From the NCBI GenBank assembly GCA_004802705.1, contig SGPL01000457.1, forward strand, positions 1 through 26,470: a DNA stretch of 26,470 nucleotides, given 5' to 3'. The DNA is from Bondarzewia mesenterica (taxonomy: Eukaryota; Basidiomycota; Agaricomycetes; Russulales; Bondarzewiaceae). The notes below the pieces were generated by a model. That model did not search any database. It saw only the letters and a list, made by a program, of their open reading frames with translations, and was not told the DNA's origin. Below are positions 9,868-19,664 of the stretch, piece after piece (the stretch's first letter is position 1; every line of letters begins with the position of its first letter). Position numbers and translations under genes: made by a program.

Positions 9868-10154
9868 ATACCTTATTATTCCTTGTGCTACTCTACTTAC
9901 TCCTACTTGCAGCGTGACTCTCGTGTTTGCTCGTTCTACAGGTACAACTAATTCAGTCGTTTTATTCCCTCCTACGAGACGGACGACTGAGGTGAGCTCC
10001 ATACTTGATTTTCCCTTACGCTACTCGTACTTACTGCTACTCGTAGCTTAGTTCTCGTGTTTGCTCGTTCCATAGGTACAGCCAATCTAGTCGTTTTATT
10101 CCCTCCTACGAGACGGACGACTGAGCTTAGTTCTCGTGTTTGCTCGTTCCATAG
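9820..10154. repeat. Three-copy tandem repeat, third copy lacking a 55-nt GT...AG segment
   Basis: Copies start at 9820, 9953 and about 10087, giving steps of 133 and 134 bp. All share a near-identical block from AGTCGTTTTATTCCCTCCTA through GACGGACGACTGAG. Copies 1 and 2 then continue with a segment that starts GTGAGCTCCATAC and ends GCAG (9859-9912, 54 nt) or GTAG (9992-10046, 55 nt), followed by TCTCGTGTTTGCTCGTTC. In copy 3, GACTGAG is joined directly to CTTAGTTCTCGTG (junction 10125/10126), which is copy 2 with its GT...AG segment removed exactly. Size, donor (GTGAGC), CTTAC-type branch motif and acceptor all fit a basidiomycete intron. In one frame the shared block reads SVVLFPPTRRTTE. 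No gene product was recognised. Confidence 0.85.
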
Positions 10155-10468
10155 ATCATCTCTCACAACACATCCCCTTTGTAAAACTCTTTGGTAGAGC
10201 AAGTACATAGCTTTAGGACTTCGAGTGTGAATTACTGAACGCCTTCTCGAAGGCCGTAATACACAGATTCGGAAGAACTCCAAGAAGTGGATGATTGTTC
10301 CAGGATGATGTCCACCACATTTTCCCACGTGATCACATGCCGGTCCTAGTTGCGCAATTTTGTTATTGGCCCCAAACCCAGCAACTCTTCGAAACTGTTT
10401 ATAGAATTGATAAGTGACTAAGTCAAACCAGATATATACACCATGGCACAGACAGCTTCCGGTCAGCG
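10155..10468. other. 3' flank of alpha/beta hydrolase copy A
   Basis: This follows the stop codon of the minus-strand hydrolase and probably holds its 3' UTR and terminator. The minus frame open across 9972-10490 runs through the tandem repeats and lacks domain-like sequence, so it is not called. Confidence 0.3.
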
Positions 10469-11726
10469 CTAACCTTTGAAAGTTTCGCAAAGCCAGTTGA
10501 TATCTAATTTATACGCGTCGCTCTTTTCGCCCCGTCCAACTCCGAAATCCTTCAACACGTCCTCATGGACACCATTCTTCTCCACCACAGTAGTCGTGTC
10601 TTTTACATGATTCTTCAGTGTCTCGCCCAACTGCACAATCGGATCGCGCAGGCATTCAACTTCTCCGGCGGTATTCATGATCCGTGAAAAGACTATGTCC
10701 AAGCCGGTCCACCACGCGTCATCAGCTGCGCAGGGCTCGAAGTAGGCGCGCTGTTCCGGCCTGATTCCAGGACGGACGAGGTCTGCGAGGAATTTAATGA
10801 TAGCGATGTTCATGGTGTCGTATTTATCGTTTTCTGCGAATGATGACGAGGAGACGTCATATGTGACCCAAGGAGAAATGAGCAAGGCGCCGCCGAAAGG
10901 ACTTGGCAGCGTCGGGGGGGGCAGGAATGTCGGGATGAGGATGCAAGATGTGGGATGCCAGTTGTAGAGCCAGATTGCCACCCGCAGAATCGCCTCCTAT
11001 GACAATATTCGCGGGCTTGCAACCCTTGGAGATCAAGTAGAGGACGGCCGCGTTAGCCTGACAAAGCTGAGTCGGAAACAGATAATCTGGAGTCAACGCT
11101 GAAGGGAAATGACTAATGGTCGGAAGCACAATGAGGGGGAAAACGTACAGTATTCGAGGAAAGCAACGCCTGCTCCTCCGACTGAGACCTGCAGATCCCT
11201 CTGAACTTGATAAAGAAAATTGAGCTGTTCAGGTCCACTGGGTGGTAGACTGAACCCTCCACCTACACGTTCATCAAATCTAGACTGATAAATGCGTCGA
11301 GTTGGTGAGCACTCACCATGGAAGAAGAGAAAAACGCGATCGAAACGCTGAGGGCCAACCCAGTGCAACTTAGCTCCCTCACCGATATCATCCGACAAGA
11401 CTTTCAACTTGTTTTGCTTGGCCCACTTGACGTAGATGGGCGTCGCCGTGCCCCCCATGGCGTATGCCATGTGCCAAATATTCCAGCCGGAGGTTACGAA
11501 GACCCGCGTTCCGGAGTCGCTGACTGCTCGTGCCCATCCACGGTTCTTATTGGCGCGGCTGAAAATCTTGGGTAGAACAGCGAAAACTGGCAATGGGATG
11601 AGTCCAGGTGATCTGCATTCTCCAAGGGTGGTATCAGACAGACATACCGAGCCCAAGAAAGCCGATGCTGACTCGGAGACGTTGGAGAAACGGGAGCTTG
11701 CCCCGAGCTTGTGAAGAAGATGACAT
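10469..11726 (-). pseudogene. Alpha/beta hydrolase fold-3 (HSL-type), copy A, frameshifted in a C8/G8 run
   Basis: Exons on the minus strand: 11726-11648, 11586-11317, 11262-11149 and 11098-10469. Exons 2 and 3 have the same lengths (270 and 114 nt) as in copy C, and splice phases are identical. The start MSSSSQARGKLPFLQRLR was chosen because it splices in phase into exon 2. The oxyanion motif HGGGF is formed across intron 2, the nucleophile motif GDSAGG is in exon 4, and the catalytic His lies in GVHEDVLKDF. Family members are carboxylesterases or lipases acting on small esters. In exon 4 the frame breaks at a run of eight G on the plus strand (10914-10921); with seven it continues into SPFGGALLISPWVTYD and ends normally at TAG. 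It is therefore either a one-base pseudogene or an intact gene with a sequencing error. Confidence 0.8.
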
Positions 11727-12499
11727 CGCGAATTAAGAGATTCTGGATGTGCGTGAAGGTGGTTCAGATCGCTATTGACTGGGGGGTAGATCATGCATAG
11801 ATGCATAGCTACTCGGCTTTTGGACATGGTCGTTACGTACCTACAACGCATCTTCCGGCTCAAAAACAGTGGGAGCATTCCCATGCTCAATGAACTTTCA
11901 TTGGGCGATCAACGAATTGCAGGCTCTCATGACAGCGCATGACCTTACCCAGATTATCTGCTTCATCACGGCGGCGAGCAGTGGCTCCGCAAGAAATCTC
12001 ATGACAGACTCCCTGTTCAAGATATCAGTAATGGTAGTTTGAAGAGTCGGAACGTGCAGGGAGAAGCATCGTTACCGGTCACCTGCAGAACAGCACAACA
12101 AGTGTGAAGGCCAATCAAAACACGGATTTATTGTCACTGGATAGAGCAGTCGCCTTGATATTCTTAAAGGGCGCTTCCGAGTCTGTGACTGCTAGCATGC
12201 TGGCAGAGAGGCTTGTCAGTTCACCTTGTATGTACGTACATCACCTGGCACCCAGGATCGACAAGGGTTTTCTGCAGCTGATCATCTGCCTGCAAATGAT
12301 TCAGAACGGGAATGCGGCAGACACGACAAACATAGAAGAACCTCACTTATTGGTCCATTGCATGCCAGTGCCGTTGGATGGATTCGCATCATCGATATCC
12401 AGTGTTGTATAGAGGACGATTTCATCGTCGTCGAATGGCCCTCCGACGGCGTACAGAAGATGTCACCAGGTCGTCTTAGCATGTGATATATACAATGTG
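11727..12499. other. Stretch between hydrolase copies A and B, possible gene remnants
   Basis: This is upstream of copy A and downstream of the truncated copy B. The minus strand has short natural-looking pieces, for example GGPFDDDEIVLYTTLDIDDA near 12370-12450, followed by a possible donor, but no complete gene can be assembled. It may be a foreign fragment joined where copy B was truncated. Confidence 0.35.
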
Positions 12500-13149
12500 T
12501 CGGCGCGTGAGTCGGAAATGCAAAATCCAGAGTCAATGCTGAGGCGGAATCAAATTGAGGTTTAAACACCTTGCGCAAGGGGGGGATAGGCACAGTATTC
12601 AAGAAGGAGAACGCCTGCTCCTCCAACCGAGACCTGCCAATCTTTCCGACCTTGCGTAGGAAAGTGAAGTGTTCAAAGCCGCTGGGAGGAAAACTAAATC
12701 CCTACCCATGTATATTCATAAAATTTGAATCTGCGTTGAGTGCAATGGAGATCGCTCACCGTGGAAGTAGAGAAAAACATGACCGAAGCGCCGAGGACCA
12801 ATTCAATGCAGCTTTGCTCCCTTGCCAATATCATCTGACGATACTTCCATTTCGTTCTGCTTGACCCACTTCGTGTAGATAGCCGTTGCCGTGCCGTCCG
12901 TCGCATATTTCATCCGCTGAACACTCCATCCAGAGGCAACGAAAACCCATACTCCTGAGTCACCGACCGCCCGCACCCATGTACGTTTCCTACTGGCAAG
13001 ACTGAAAACCTTGGGTATAAGAGCAAAAACTGAGGTTCCATGAGCACACTGTCAGCATAATTTTGGGGATACGTACCAATTCCGAGAAGACCCAGTTACA
13101 CCTGAAGGCATTGGAGAAATGGGAGCTTTCCCTAAGAAGCGGACGACAT
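12500..13149 (-). pseudogene. Alpha/beta hydrolase copy B, truncated pseudogene
   Basis: The start region (ATG 13149-13147) parallels copy A: MSSAS, stop, GKLPFLQCLQV, stop, LGLLG, so exon 1 has two stops (TAG and TAA). Exon 2 homology is long and clear, including KVFSLASRKRTWVRAVGDSG, then DGTATAIYTKWVKQNEMEV and GPRRFGHVFLYFHG. Exon 3 survives with small indels (GFSFPPSGFEHFTFLRKVGK). Homology ends a dozen or so codons into exon 4, near LTLDFAFPTH at about 12500. The GDSAG nucleophile, the acid and the histidine are all absent. It lies head-to-tail with copy A and is dead beyond doubt. Confidence 0.85.
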
Positions 13150-13741
13150 CGCGAGTAGGGGGCCTTTGGCATTGTGATGATATCCAGAGGCACGTAGGTT
13201 GAAGGAATGATCTGCAACCTGGGACTAACGAAGAGTAGCATTTCCGAGCTTCCGAAACTCATGCCGCCCTGTTCGAGTCTAAGTTGTTCAGCGGTAGTAT
13301 TTGGAGATGTACCTGCGGAGTAGCGCGACGAATGAGAATGTCAATCAAGAATATGAACTTTAGATGATGAATGAACAGCACCAATTGATCACTACGGTAT
13401 TTCTCCCCAAAATCTTCATCGACTAGCTTCAAGAGACGCTTGTATGCAAGTTGTCTCCTGACCATTCCTCTGTGTGAAGGTTGAGAATGGTACCTTTGAG
13501 GGCACGATGGACATAAGAGAACCTTACATCCTTGTCTCCGTATGATGTGAGTCGATGTTACGATTCACTGTGAATCTGTACAATTGAATCTCCGTCATGG
13601 CAGTCCTCGGCTGACAAGTTTTATCTGCAAGAATTATTGGCATCCAGCGCGCGGCGCGCGGCACTGAACTTGACTATACCGCTTTAATTGACTTACCATT
13701 CGCAATCATACCGCTGGTGTCGACAAGTGATAGCCTCAGCC
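13150..13741. other. Intergenic stretch between hydrolase pseudogene and Bin3 gene
   Basis: It contains upstream sequence of copy B and the promoter of the Bin3-type gene. A minus-strand frame at 13465-13259 encodes 68 residues of natural composition (LAYKRLLKLVDEDFGEKYRS, then DQLVLFIHHLKFIFLIDILI) and could be an exon or remnant, but it has no recognised family and no convincing partner exon. A GC-rich CGCGCGGCGCGCGG tract lies near 13650. Confidence 0.35.
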
Positions 13742-14889
13742 ATGACTTCCGTCAAGCCAGACTTACCCACACATGGAAACTACCACAACTATCATAGGTT
13801 TGTCCTCTCATTACCATAAGAGTCAATTGCTTTGACAATCGCGGTAGATACTATCACAATCCATTTCCCAATGACCCTCGTCTTGCCCTTTTACCACAAG
13901 ATTTACTTGTCAACGCTCGAGTCCTCGACGTCGGGTGTAACGAAGGCTGGGTATCCTGCGAAATTGGTGCGTGCGCCGTGTGATCCGATTCGATACTTCC
14001 GTCGCGACACTTCAGATTTTGAAGCACAGAAATGGGGCGCTCGTTGTGTCGTGGGTGTTGACATCGACGATGTGCTTGTACGCATGGCTTGGAAACGACG
14101 GCGAGCCGTATGGAGCACACAGGAGCCCATCAAGCCCTCTGATGCCGCGGCTTCCCCATCCTCTCAGCGACCCTCGAAGAAGCGCAAACGTGGCGAAAGT
14201 TCAGAAACATCATCGAAAAAACCGCTCATAGCAAATTACTTTCCCATATCTTGTCAGCACATGTTCGGCCCGCTTCCAATCCCGCCATCGGATATCATGG
14301 GAGGTGCGGACTCATTTCCGCATAATGTCTCGTTCAGGCGCGCAGACTGGGTCAACGAGGTAATCCCTGAAGATACCGATGGGTATGATGTTGTTTTCGC
14401 GTGAGTCATTGATTCCGTTTTGTACGCTGTCCGACTCATGTATACAATACTCTAGACTATCTGTGTCAAAGTGGATACATCTGAATGGCGGAGATGATGG
14501 CATAAAGCGTTTCTTCCAGCGCGTATTTGAAGTCTTAAAGCCTGGGGGAACATTTGTCTTCGAGCCACAACAGTGGGAGTCGTACACGAAAGCGCGCAAA
14601 CTCGATTCAGTATGTCTTTTTTTAATTCTTATTGTAGCATGTCTACTGACATCGCTGACCGATAATAGACTCTGCAAGAGAATGCGAAAAATCTTAGAGT
14701 GCATCCTGACCAATTTCCTCGTATGCTTCAAGAAATTGGGTTTGGGCCAATGGAGCGATTAGGTGTTGCTGGTGAAGGCCGTACGTTGTTCGTCATGTGT
14801 TTTGCTATCAACAAATTCATAAGTTATTCTGTATAGGATTTCGACGACCTGTCGAGCTCTATGTCAAAGCTGACACGCTACATGAGTGA
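13742..14889 (+). CDS. Bin3-type SAM-dependent RNA methyltransferase (MePCE/BCDIN3D-like)
   Basis: Six exons: 13742-13797, 13848-13966, 14016-14400, 14456-14609, 14669-14780 and 14837-14889. They join in frame to 292 residues with no defect. The N-terminus has the [14 protein letters not shown] segment typical of Bin3 proteins. SAM-binding motif I is [12 protein letters not shown] (residues 44-55), followed by [11 protein letters not shown] (70-80). A low-complexity basic insert (about 93-127, including PSKKRKRG, a possible nuclear signal) separates these from the Bin3 block: [20 protein letters not shown] (182-201) and [17 protein letters not shown] (214-230). Family members methylate the 5' gamma- or monophosphate of small RNAs (7SK, U6 or tRNA-His in animals and yeasts); the substrate here is unknown. 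It is the only gene in the hydrolase/HAD block without a local paralog. Confidence 0.92.
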
Positions 14890-15144
14890 TTGTTTCTCTT
14901 CCGATGGTCTTATCAAGTGTAAGTCGAGTTGAGTTTCAAGATACTGCATCCGGTTTCTACCGCTTCCATATATCTGATGTCAGATACAATTAAGTGGATA
15001 CCTGAGATGCATGTCATTTTTATATCATCGTCGAATGTGGATATAGGGGATATCTAATCTAGGGCCGTCCCTCTTCTCTATTTCCTCTATGACCAAGCAT
15101 ATAGAACCTCCGAAAGATGTGTAGAAATTATAGGTGTAGTGAGA

Positions 15145-16277
15145 TCAAGGAGTCATGATTGTCACGTCGACTCCATCCTTCACCCTCTTCATCGTAACAC
15201 TGTAAATCTCTAAGTCGGTAAGGCGCTACAAGAAATTGAGACACAGTCGTACCTAGCCAAATTATCGACCAGGAAATCTGGTTTGACTGCAATTAATTGT
15301 TCGCGGCTATGTGATGTGATCAAGGCGAGAGTTTTGCACCCCGCAGCCGAACCACTCAGCACGCCGGCGGGTGCATCTTCGACAACGAGACCTATCATCA
15401 CGAATTGTCAGCTTCACGATGGCACAATATTCGATGAATTCAGTTCAGACGAACAAGACTTCGGGTCCACTCCACAACGCTTGGCGCCCAGGAGGTAAGG
15501 GTCCGGGCTGCACGCGTGCGAGGCATAAGTGCACGACATATTGTACGAAGTGAAAGTCACGACGTACTTCGGCTTTCCCTTCTCAACGTCCTCAGCGTAG
15601 ACAATTGCGTCAGGAATCTCAATCCCCACAGATAGCAGGGCCTTGGTAGCGTATGCACCTGTCGCCGATGTGCAGATAGTCCAACATGGCTTCGGATATT
15701 TCGCACCCGGCGCGACCTGATACAAGAGATCCAGGTCGGAGTAAGATATGTATCAAAAAAAAGGAGCCCACCTCGTCGATAATTTCGCGGACACCCGGGA
15801 GAAGAACGATTCCTTGGCCACCATTCTCCTTAGATGAGGTCACAATAGCTTCTTCAAAGCGTACAGCTTCATTCTATATCAAGGCTGAACGGTCCGAAAA
15901 CGTCGCAAAATGCATTCCCAGCGTACCTCGAGCTCTATAGGATCCTCGATGCCACAAAATCTGCGCAGATTATCAACTGTGCGAACACCATGTGCAGCTG
16001 TTGCACAATCGGCGCATATGTGAATCCTGTGATGGGATGGATTGCGCGAGTTGAAAGAGATTGGACACACAGCTCAGGATATCTGGGACGTTAAGCCCAG
16101 GATATTGTTGTGAGAAAAGGTTCCATGCACCCAGAACTCCCGCAGTTGAGTCTATGAGGGTTCCATCCATGTCAAATAGTCTGTTGGCAGCATGCATTAA
16201 ACTTTCAGTGACAAGAACAGATGAATGTGGTGAATCAACGCGAACATAGCATCAAAGTGAAGTGTTGTCGTCGGCAT
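15145..16277 (-). CDS. HAD phosphatase, GPP/DOG-like, minus-strand copy
   Basis: Eight exons on the minus strand: 16277-16246, 16180-16071, 15997-15927, 15873-15772, 15716-15568, 15507-15455, 15391-15253 and 15199-15145, giving 236 residues. Every exon has exactly the length of its counterpart in the divergent copy at 16914-18068. HAD motif I is FDMDGTL (13-19; nucleophile D14, general acid D16), the motif II region is ICTSAT, the motif III lysine is in EKGKP, and motif IV is VVEDAPAGV. Subfamily resemblance is to yeast glycerol-3-phosphatase and 2-deoxyglucose-6-phosphate phosphatase; the natural substrate cannot be told from sequence. The start MPTTTLHFDAILFDMDG arises by splicing across intron 1. 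Introns 1 and 6 use weak donors (GTTCGC, GTTCGT). It converges with the Bin3 gene (stop at 14889). Confidence 0.9.
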
Positions 16278-16913
16278 GCTTGATTCGAGCTTCAAGTTGT
16301 CAGAGAGCAAATCCTAGACGCAAGCGGAAGTTTTAAATACACACCTGTGGTATAAAAGGGTATAAAGCAAGCAGGACGACAGTATGTTAGTCAGGATATT
16401 GATGGAAGTCGACTGAAGGACTCGCATCCCAACTAACTCCTAACCCCAGTCGAGGGTTTCCTTTAAATCTGAATCGCTGGCTCTTGGCTTGGCTCCCAAG
16501 TGGTTACCCGGTGCCCTGCAAAACCAAGCACTGGTCCAAGGATCGTTCATCTCTGCAAAAAAGAACATGCAGTAACAGCGTCATTAAACATTGCTCTTTA
16601 TCTCTTTTATCTTGTTCCTTGTCAGTCAATGGAATTTCCAATTCCATTTGTCGGCCGGCGGCTCCGCCATTCGTGACTCAAGAGTCAAACTTGAGTCAAA
16701 CTCTGACTTTCCCCCGTTCGTCCACCGTTCACTTCAAAAACTCTGAAGAAATTACTCAAAAACGCATTGAACATTGACATAGACAGTGCGTACAGTGAAA
16801 TCCTTCCAACCTTTGAATATGTGCCTAAAGTGCCCAACAGCTTCTACCTTTTCTGATCATCATAACGAAGCGGAAGCTGCAGCAGAGCGGAATTGGCAAA
16901 TTATAAAACCAAT
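16278..16913. promoter_or_regulatory. Shared divergent promoter of the two HAD genes
   Basis: This 636-bp stretch separates the two head-to-head HAD start codons. It holds a TATAAAAG/TATAAAG pair (16351-16367, plus orientation), a perfect 9-bp inverted repeat AATGGAATT...AATTCCATT (16628-16648) and two TGASTCA bZIP-type sites. The plus-strand frame open at 16484-16777 has no domain-like sequence and is not called. Confidence 0.55.
16674..16698. promoter_or_regulatory. Paired TGASTCA (Gcn4/AP-1-type) bZIP sites
   Basis: TGACTCA at 16674-16680 and TGAGTCA at 16692-16698 are the two orientations of one Gcn4/AP-1 consensus, spaced 18 bp start to start. AGTCAAACT is repeated around them (16683-16691 and 16695-16703). 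They lie about 220 bp upstream of the plus HAD start and 400 bp upstream of the minus one. Binding is inferred, not shown. Confidence 0.5.
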
Positions 16914-18068
16914 ATGCCATCTACGACTGTTCAGTTCGATGCCATGTATGCCAAATAAATAGACTCCCCCGTAACTTGCCCTTTCCTGACGCACTGAACA
17001 CTATTGATGTCAGTCTTTTTGATATGGATGGTACCCTTATCGATTCAACTGCTGGCGTGGAGGGTGCTTGGGGTCTATTTGCAGAGAAATACCCTGGCCT
17101 TGACATCCCCAACATTCTAAGCTGTGCGTGTTAATTTCCTTACGTCAAATATCAACCATTTTACCGGTTGGACCGACTCACAGCCGCGCATGGTGTCCGC
17201 ACGGTAGAAAGCCTGCGCAAACACTGTGGTATCGAAGATCCAGATGAGCTGGAGGTGATATTTTCTGTGTATTTGACCAATTCCGGAAAGCCTGATACAC
17301 CGCATAAGGCAGAAGCCCAGCGCTTTGAAGAAGCGATCGTAACAAGATCGCACGAAAACGGAAAAACGGGCCTCAAACTTCTGCCTGGCGTTCGCGAGAT
17401 TATTGACGAGGTCTGGATGAGGAAGAGGGGTCTCTTCCTGCATTTCTGCATTTTTTTTCTTCTGACAGCTGCGTTTTTTTTGTGTATCAAGCTTGCGCCT
17501 GGCGCAAAATTCCCCAAGCAATGCTGGACCATTTGCACCTCTGCGACGCGCGCGTACGCTTCCCAGGCCTTGCCCTCAGTTGGGATCAATATCCCCGACG
17601 GTATCGTCTACGCTGAGGATGTAGAAAAGGGAAAACCTCAGTAAGTGTAACCTGGTCGCAAGCTACATGGCGAGTCATTGATTTGCCGTTATCCAGGCCG
17701 GATCCATACCTTCTGGGGGCTAAGCGCTGCGGGTTTGATCCCAAGCATTGTCCGTCATGACTGATTGCTGCAGAATGACAAGTATGCTAACTAAAAACCT
17801 CATTATTAGGTCTGGTTGTCGAGGACGCGCCAGCCGGCGTGTGCAGTGGCTTGGCTGCAGGGTGCAAGACTCTCGCCTTGGTCACTTCACACAGTCGTGA
17901 ACAGATGGTTGCGGTCAACCCAGACTTCCTCGTCGATAATTTGGCTAGGTGCGTAAAGCACATTAAAATCTAACCGTAGAAACTGCTACTCGTGCTAATG
18001 AACTGGCCTTCAGCGTCACTATGAAGCGCATAGATAATGGCGTCCTGGTGACTATAACAACGCCTTAG
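16914..18068 (+). CDS. HAD phosphatase, GPP/DOG-like, plus-strand copy
   Basis: Eight exons: 16914-16945, 17014-17123, 17184-17254, 17309-17410, 17492-17640, 17697-17749, 17810-17948 and 18014-18068; 236 residues, all frames closed. The start MPSTTVQFDAILFDMDG was chosen because only splicing from the ATG at 16914 restores the conserved N-terminus. Key residues: D14 and D16 (FDMDGTL), ICTSAT (119-124), K153 (EKGKPQPDPYL), and E177/D178 (VVEDAPAGV). It probably removes phosphate from a small sugar- or polyol-phosphate in the cytosol. Intron 4 (17411-17491) is longer and T-rich, and intron 6 has donor GTCCGT. It is a divergent, head-to-head paralog of the gene at 15145-16277 and converges with hydrolase copy C. 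Confidence 0.9.
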
Positions 18069-18308
18069 ACTCCTCAACTTGCAACATATCTCCTTGAATA
18101 AGGCTGGACCTCAGGAGTTACTCGGCATCAAGAAGAATCAATATAGAGCGGGCGCATATAAATATTGGATTTACATAGAAGGAGAACAACATCACACTAT
18201 AGATATACGATGCTCGAGATGGGGCTAGCATGTTGGTATATTTTCTCAACTGGGTCTGGTCTCTCAGAACACTGCATATCAAAAGCCATCAGTAAACACA
18301 ATGAATGA

Positions 18309-19605
18309 CTAGTGTCGACCGTTGAAAGTTTCAGACAGCCAGGCAATGTATAAATGGTACGCATCACTTTTACCGCCCTGTCCGACTCCAAAATCTCTCA
18401 ACACGTCCTCGTGCACACCATTCTTCTCCACCACAATCGTTGTATCCTTCACATGTTTCTTCAGCGTCTCGCCAAACTTCAGTATTGTATCCCGCAGGCA
18501 CTCGACCTCGCCAGCAGTATTAAGGATGCGAGAGACGACCTTGTCTAGGCCATCCCACCATTCATCATCCGCAACGTACGGCTCAAAATAATCACGCTGA
18601 TCCAAAGGTATACCGGGTCGGAGGATGTTTGCCAGATAATCGAGTAGGTATGTGTTCGTGCAATCCTTTTTGTCATTCTCCACGAAAGACGGCGATGAGG
18701 TATCGAATGAAATCCATGGTGAGATGAGCAATGCCCCTCCAAGAGGTTCGGAAAGGGATACAGGAGTTGGGATGTTGGGAAGGGGATGCATGATGTGGGA
18801 AACAAGCTGCATGATCAGGTTTGCGCCCGCGGAGTCTCCCACGAGAATGATGCTTGCAGGCTGTGAACCGTGAGAGATTAAGTACTTCATGGCAGCATTG
18901 ATCTGGCGAAGCTGAATCGGGAGCGGATAATCTGGAGTCAGTGCTGGATGGAAAGAGATATCATTAGACCAAAATAAAAAGAACGAATTGTGAAAGCAGA
19001 GACGTACAGTATTCGAGGAAGACGACGCCTGCTCCTTCAATCGTAGCCTCGAGATCTAGCTGGACCTTGAGAAAGAAATCCAAATGATCATTTGGACTAG
19101 GTGGGAAACTCAATCCTCCACCTATGATATGCGGAGGCTATATTCAGCACCTCATGGCGTGGCATCTGGAAATGAACACCCACCATGCAAGAACAAAACG
19201 ACGCGATCAAAACGCCGAGGACCGACCCAGTGCAACTTCGCGCTCTCGTCAATCTCGTCAGTCAATACTTGTAATTTGTTCCGTTTGGCCCATTTCGTGT
19301 AGATGGGCGTCGCCGTGCCACCCAGGATATACCTCATCTGCCGGGCACTCCAGCGAGAGGCGACAATTGCTCGCATTCCAGAGTCACCAATGGCTCGCGC
19401 CCATGTCCGTTGCTTATTTGCGCTGCTGAATATTCTCAGCACGATGGCAACAGCTATGAATTGTACATGTATCCAGTTGAAGTTTACCAGTAGCAGAAGA
19501 ACGGGACATACGGAAAGTGAGGATATCGACAACTATCTCGAGATATTCCGCGAATGAGAGTGACATAGATGCATCGGTTGCGATTGTTGCTGTGGATAAC
19601 GACAT
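18309..19605 (-). CDS. Alpha/beta hydrolase fold-3 (HSL-type), copy C, intact
   Basis: Four exons on the minus strand: 19605-19512, 19453-19184, 19121-19008 and 18943-18309, joining to 370 residues. The start MSLSTATIATDAS gives an N-terminus with a short hydrophobic run (YLEIVVDILTFPVAIVLRIF), a possible membrane anchor. The oxyanion motif HGGG (121-124) is assembled across intron 2. The nucleophile motif GDSAG is at 195-199 (S197), followed by GGALLISPW (228-236). The catalytic acid is probably in GEVECLRD (304-311), and the His is H337 in GVHEDV. Family members hydrolyse carboxylic esters. It is the only undamaged member of the three local copies and so presumably carries the function. Confidence 0.92.
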
Positions 19606-19655
19606 AGTGATATGGAGTGGGATCAGGGAGTCGTGATCGTCCCTACTGAGTCGAT

Positions 19656-19664
19656 CTTTATATA
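19656..19664 (-). promoter_or_regulatory. TATA box of hydrolase copy C
   Basis: On the minus strand this reads TATATAAAG, about 51 nt upstream of the copy C start codon (19605). Position and orientation suit a core promoter with a short 5' UTR. Confidence 0.55.

Noticed and set aside
9972..10490. 172-codon minus-strand frame
   Set aside because: It runs through the tandem repeats and the 3' flank of hydrolase copy A; the repeated DNA keeps the frame open by chance.
15144..15164. A 21-nt stretch (GATCAAGGAGTCATGATTGTC) resembling 19621-19641 upstream of hydrolase C
   Set aside because: Three mismatches in 21 nt, one copy overlaps the stop codon region of a HAD gene, and there is no longer shared flank; probably chance.
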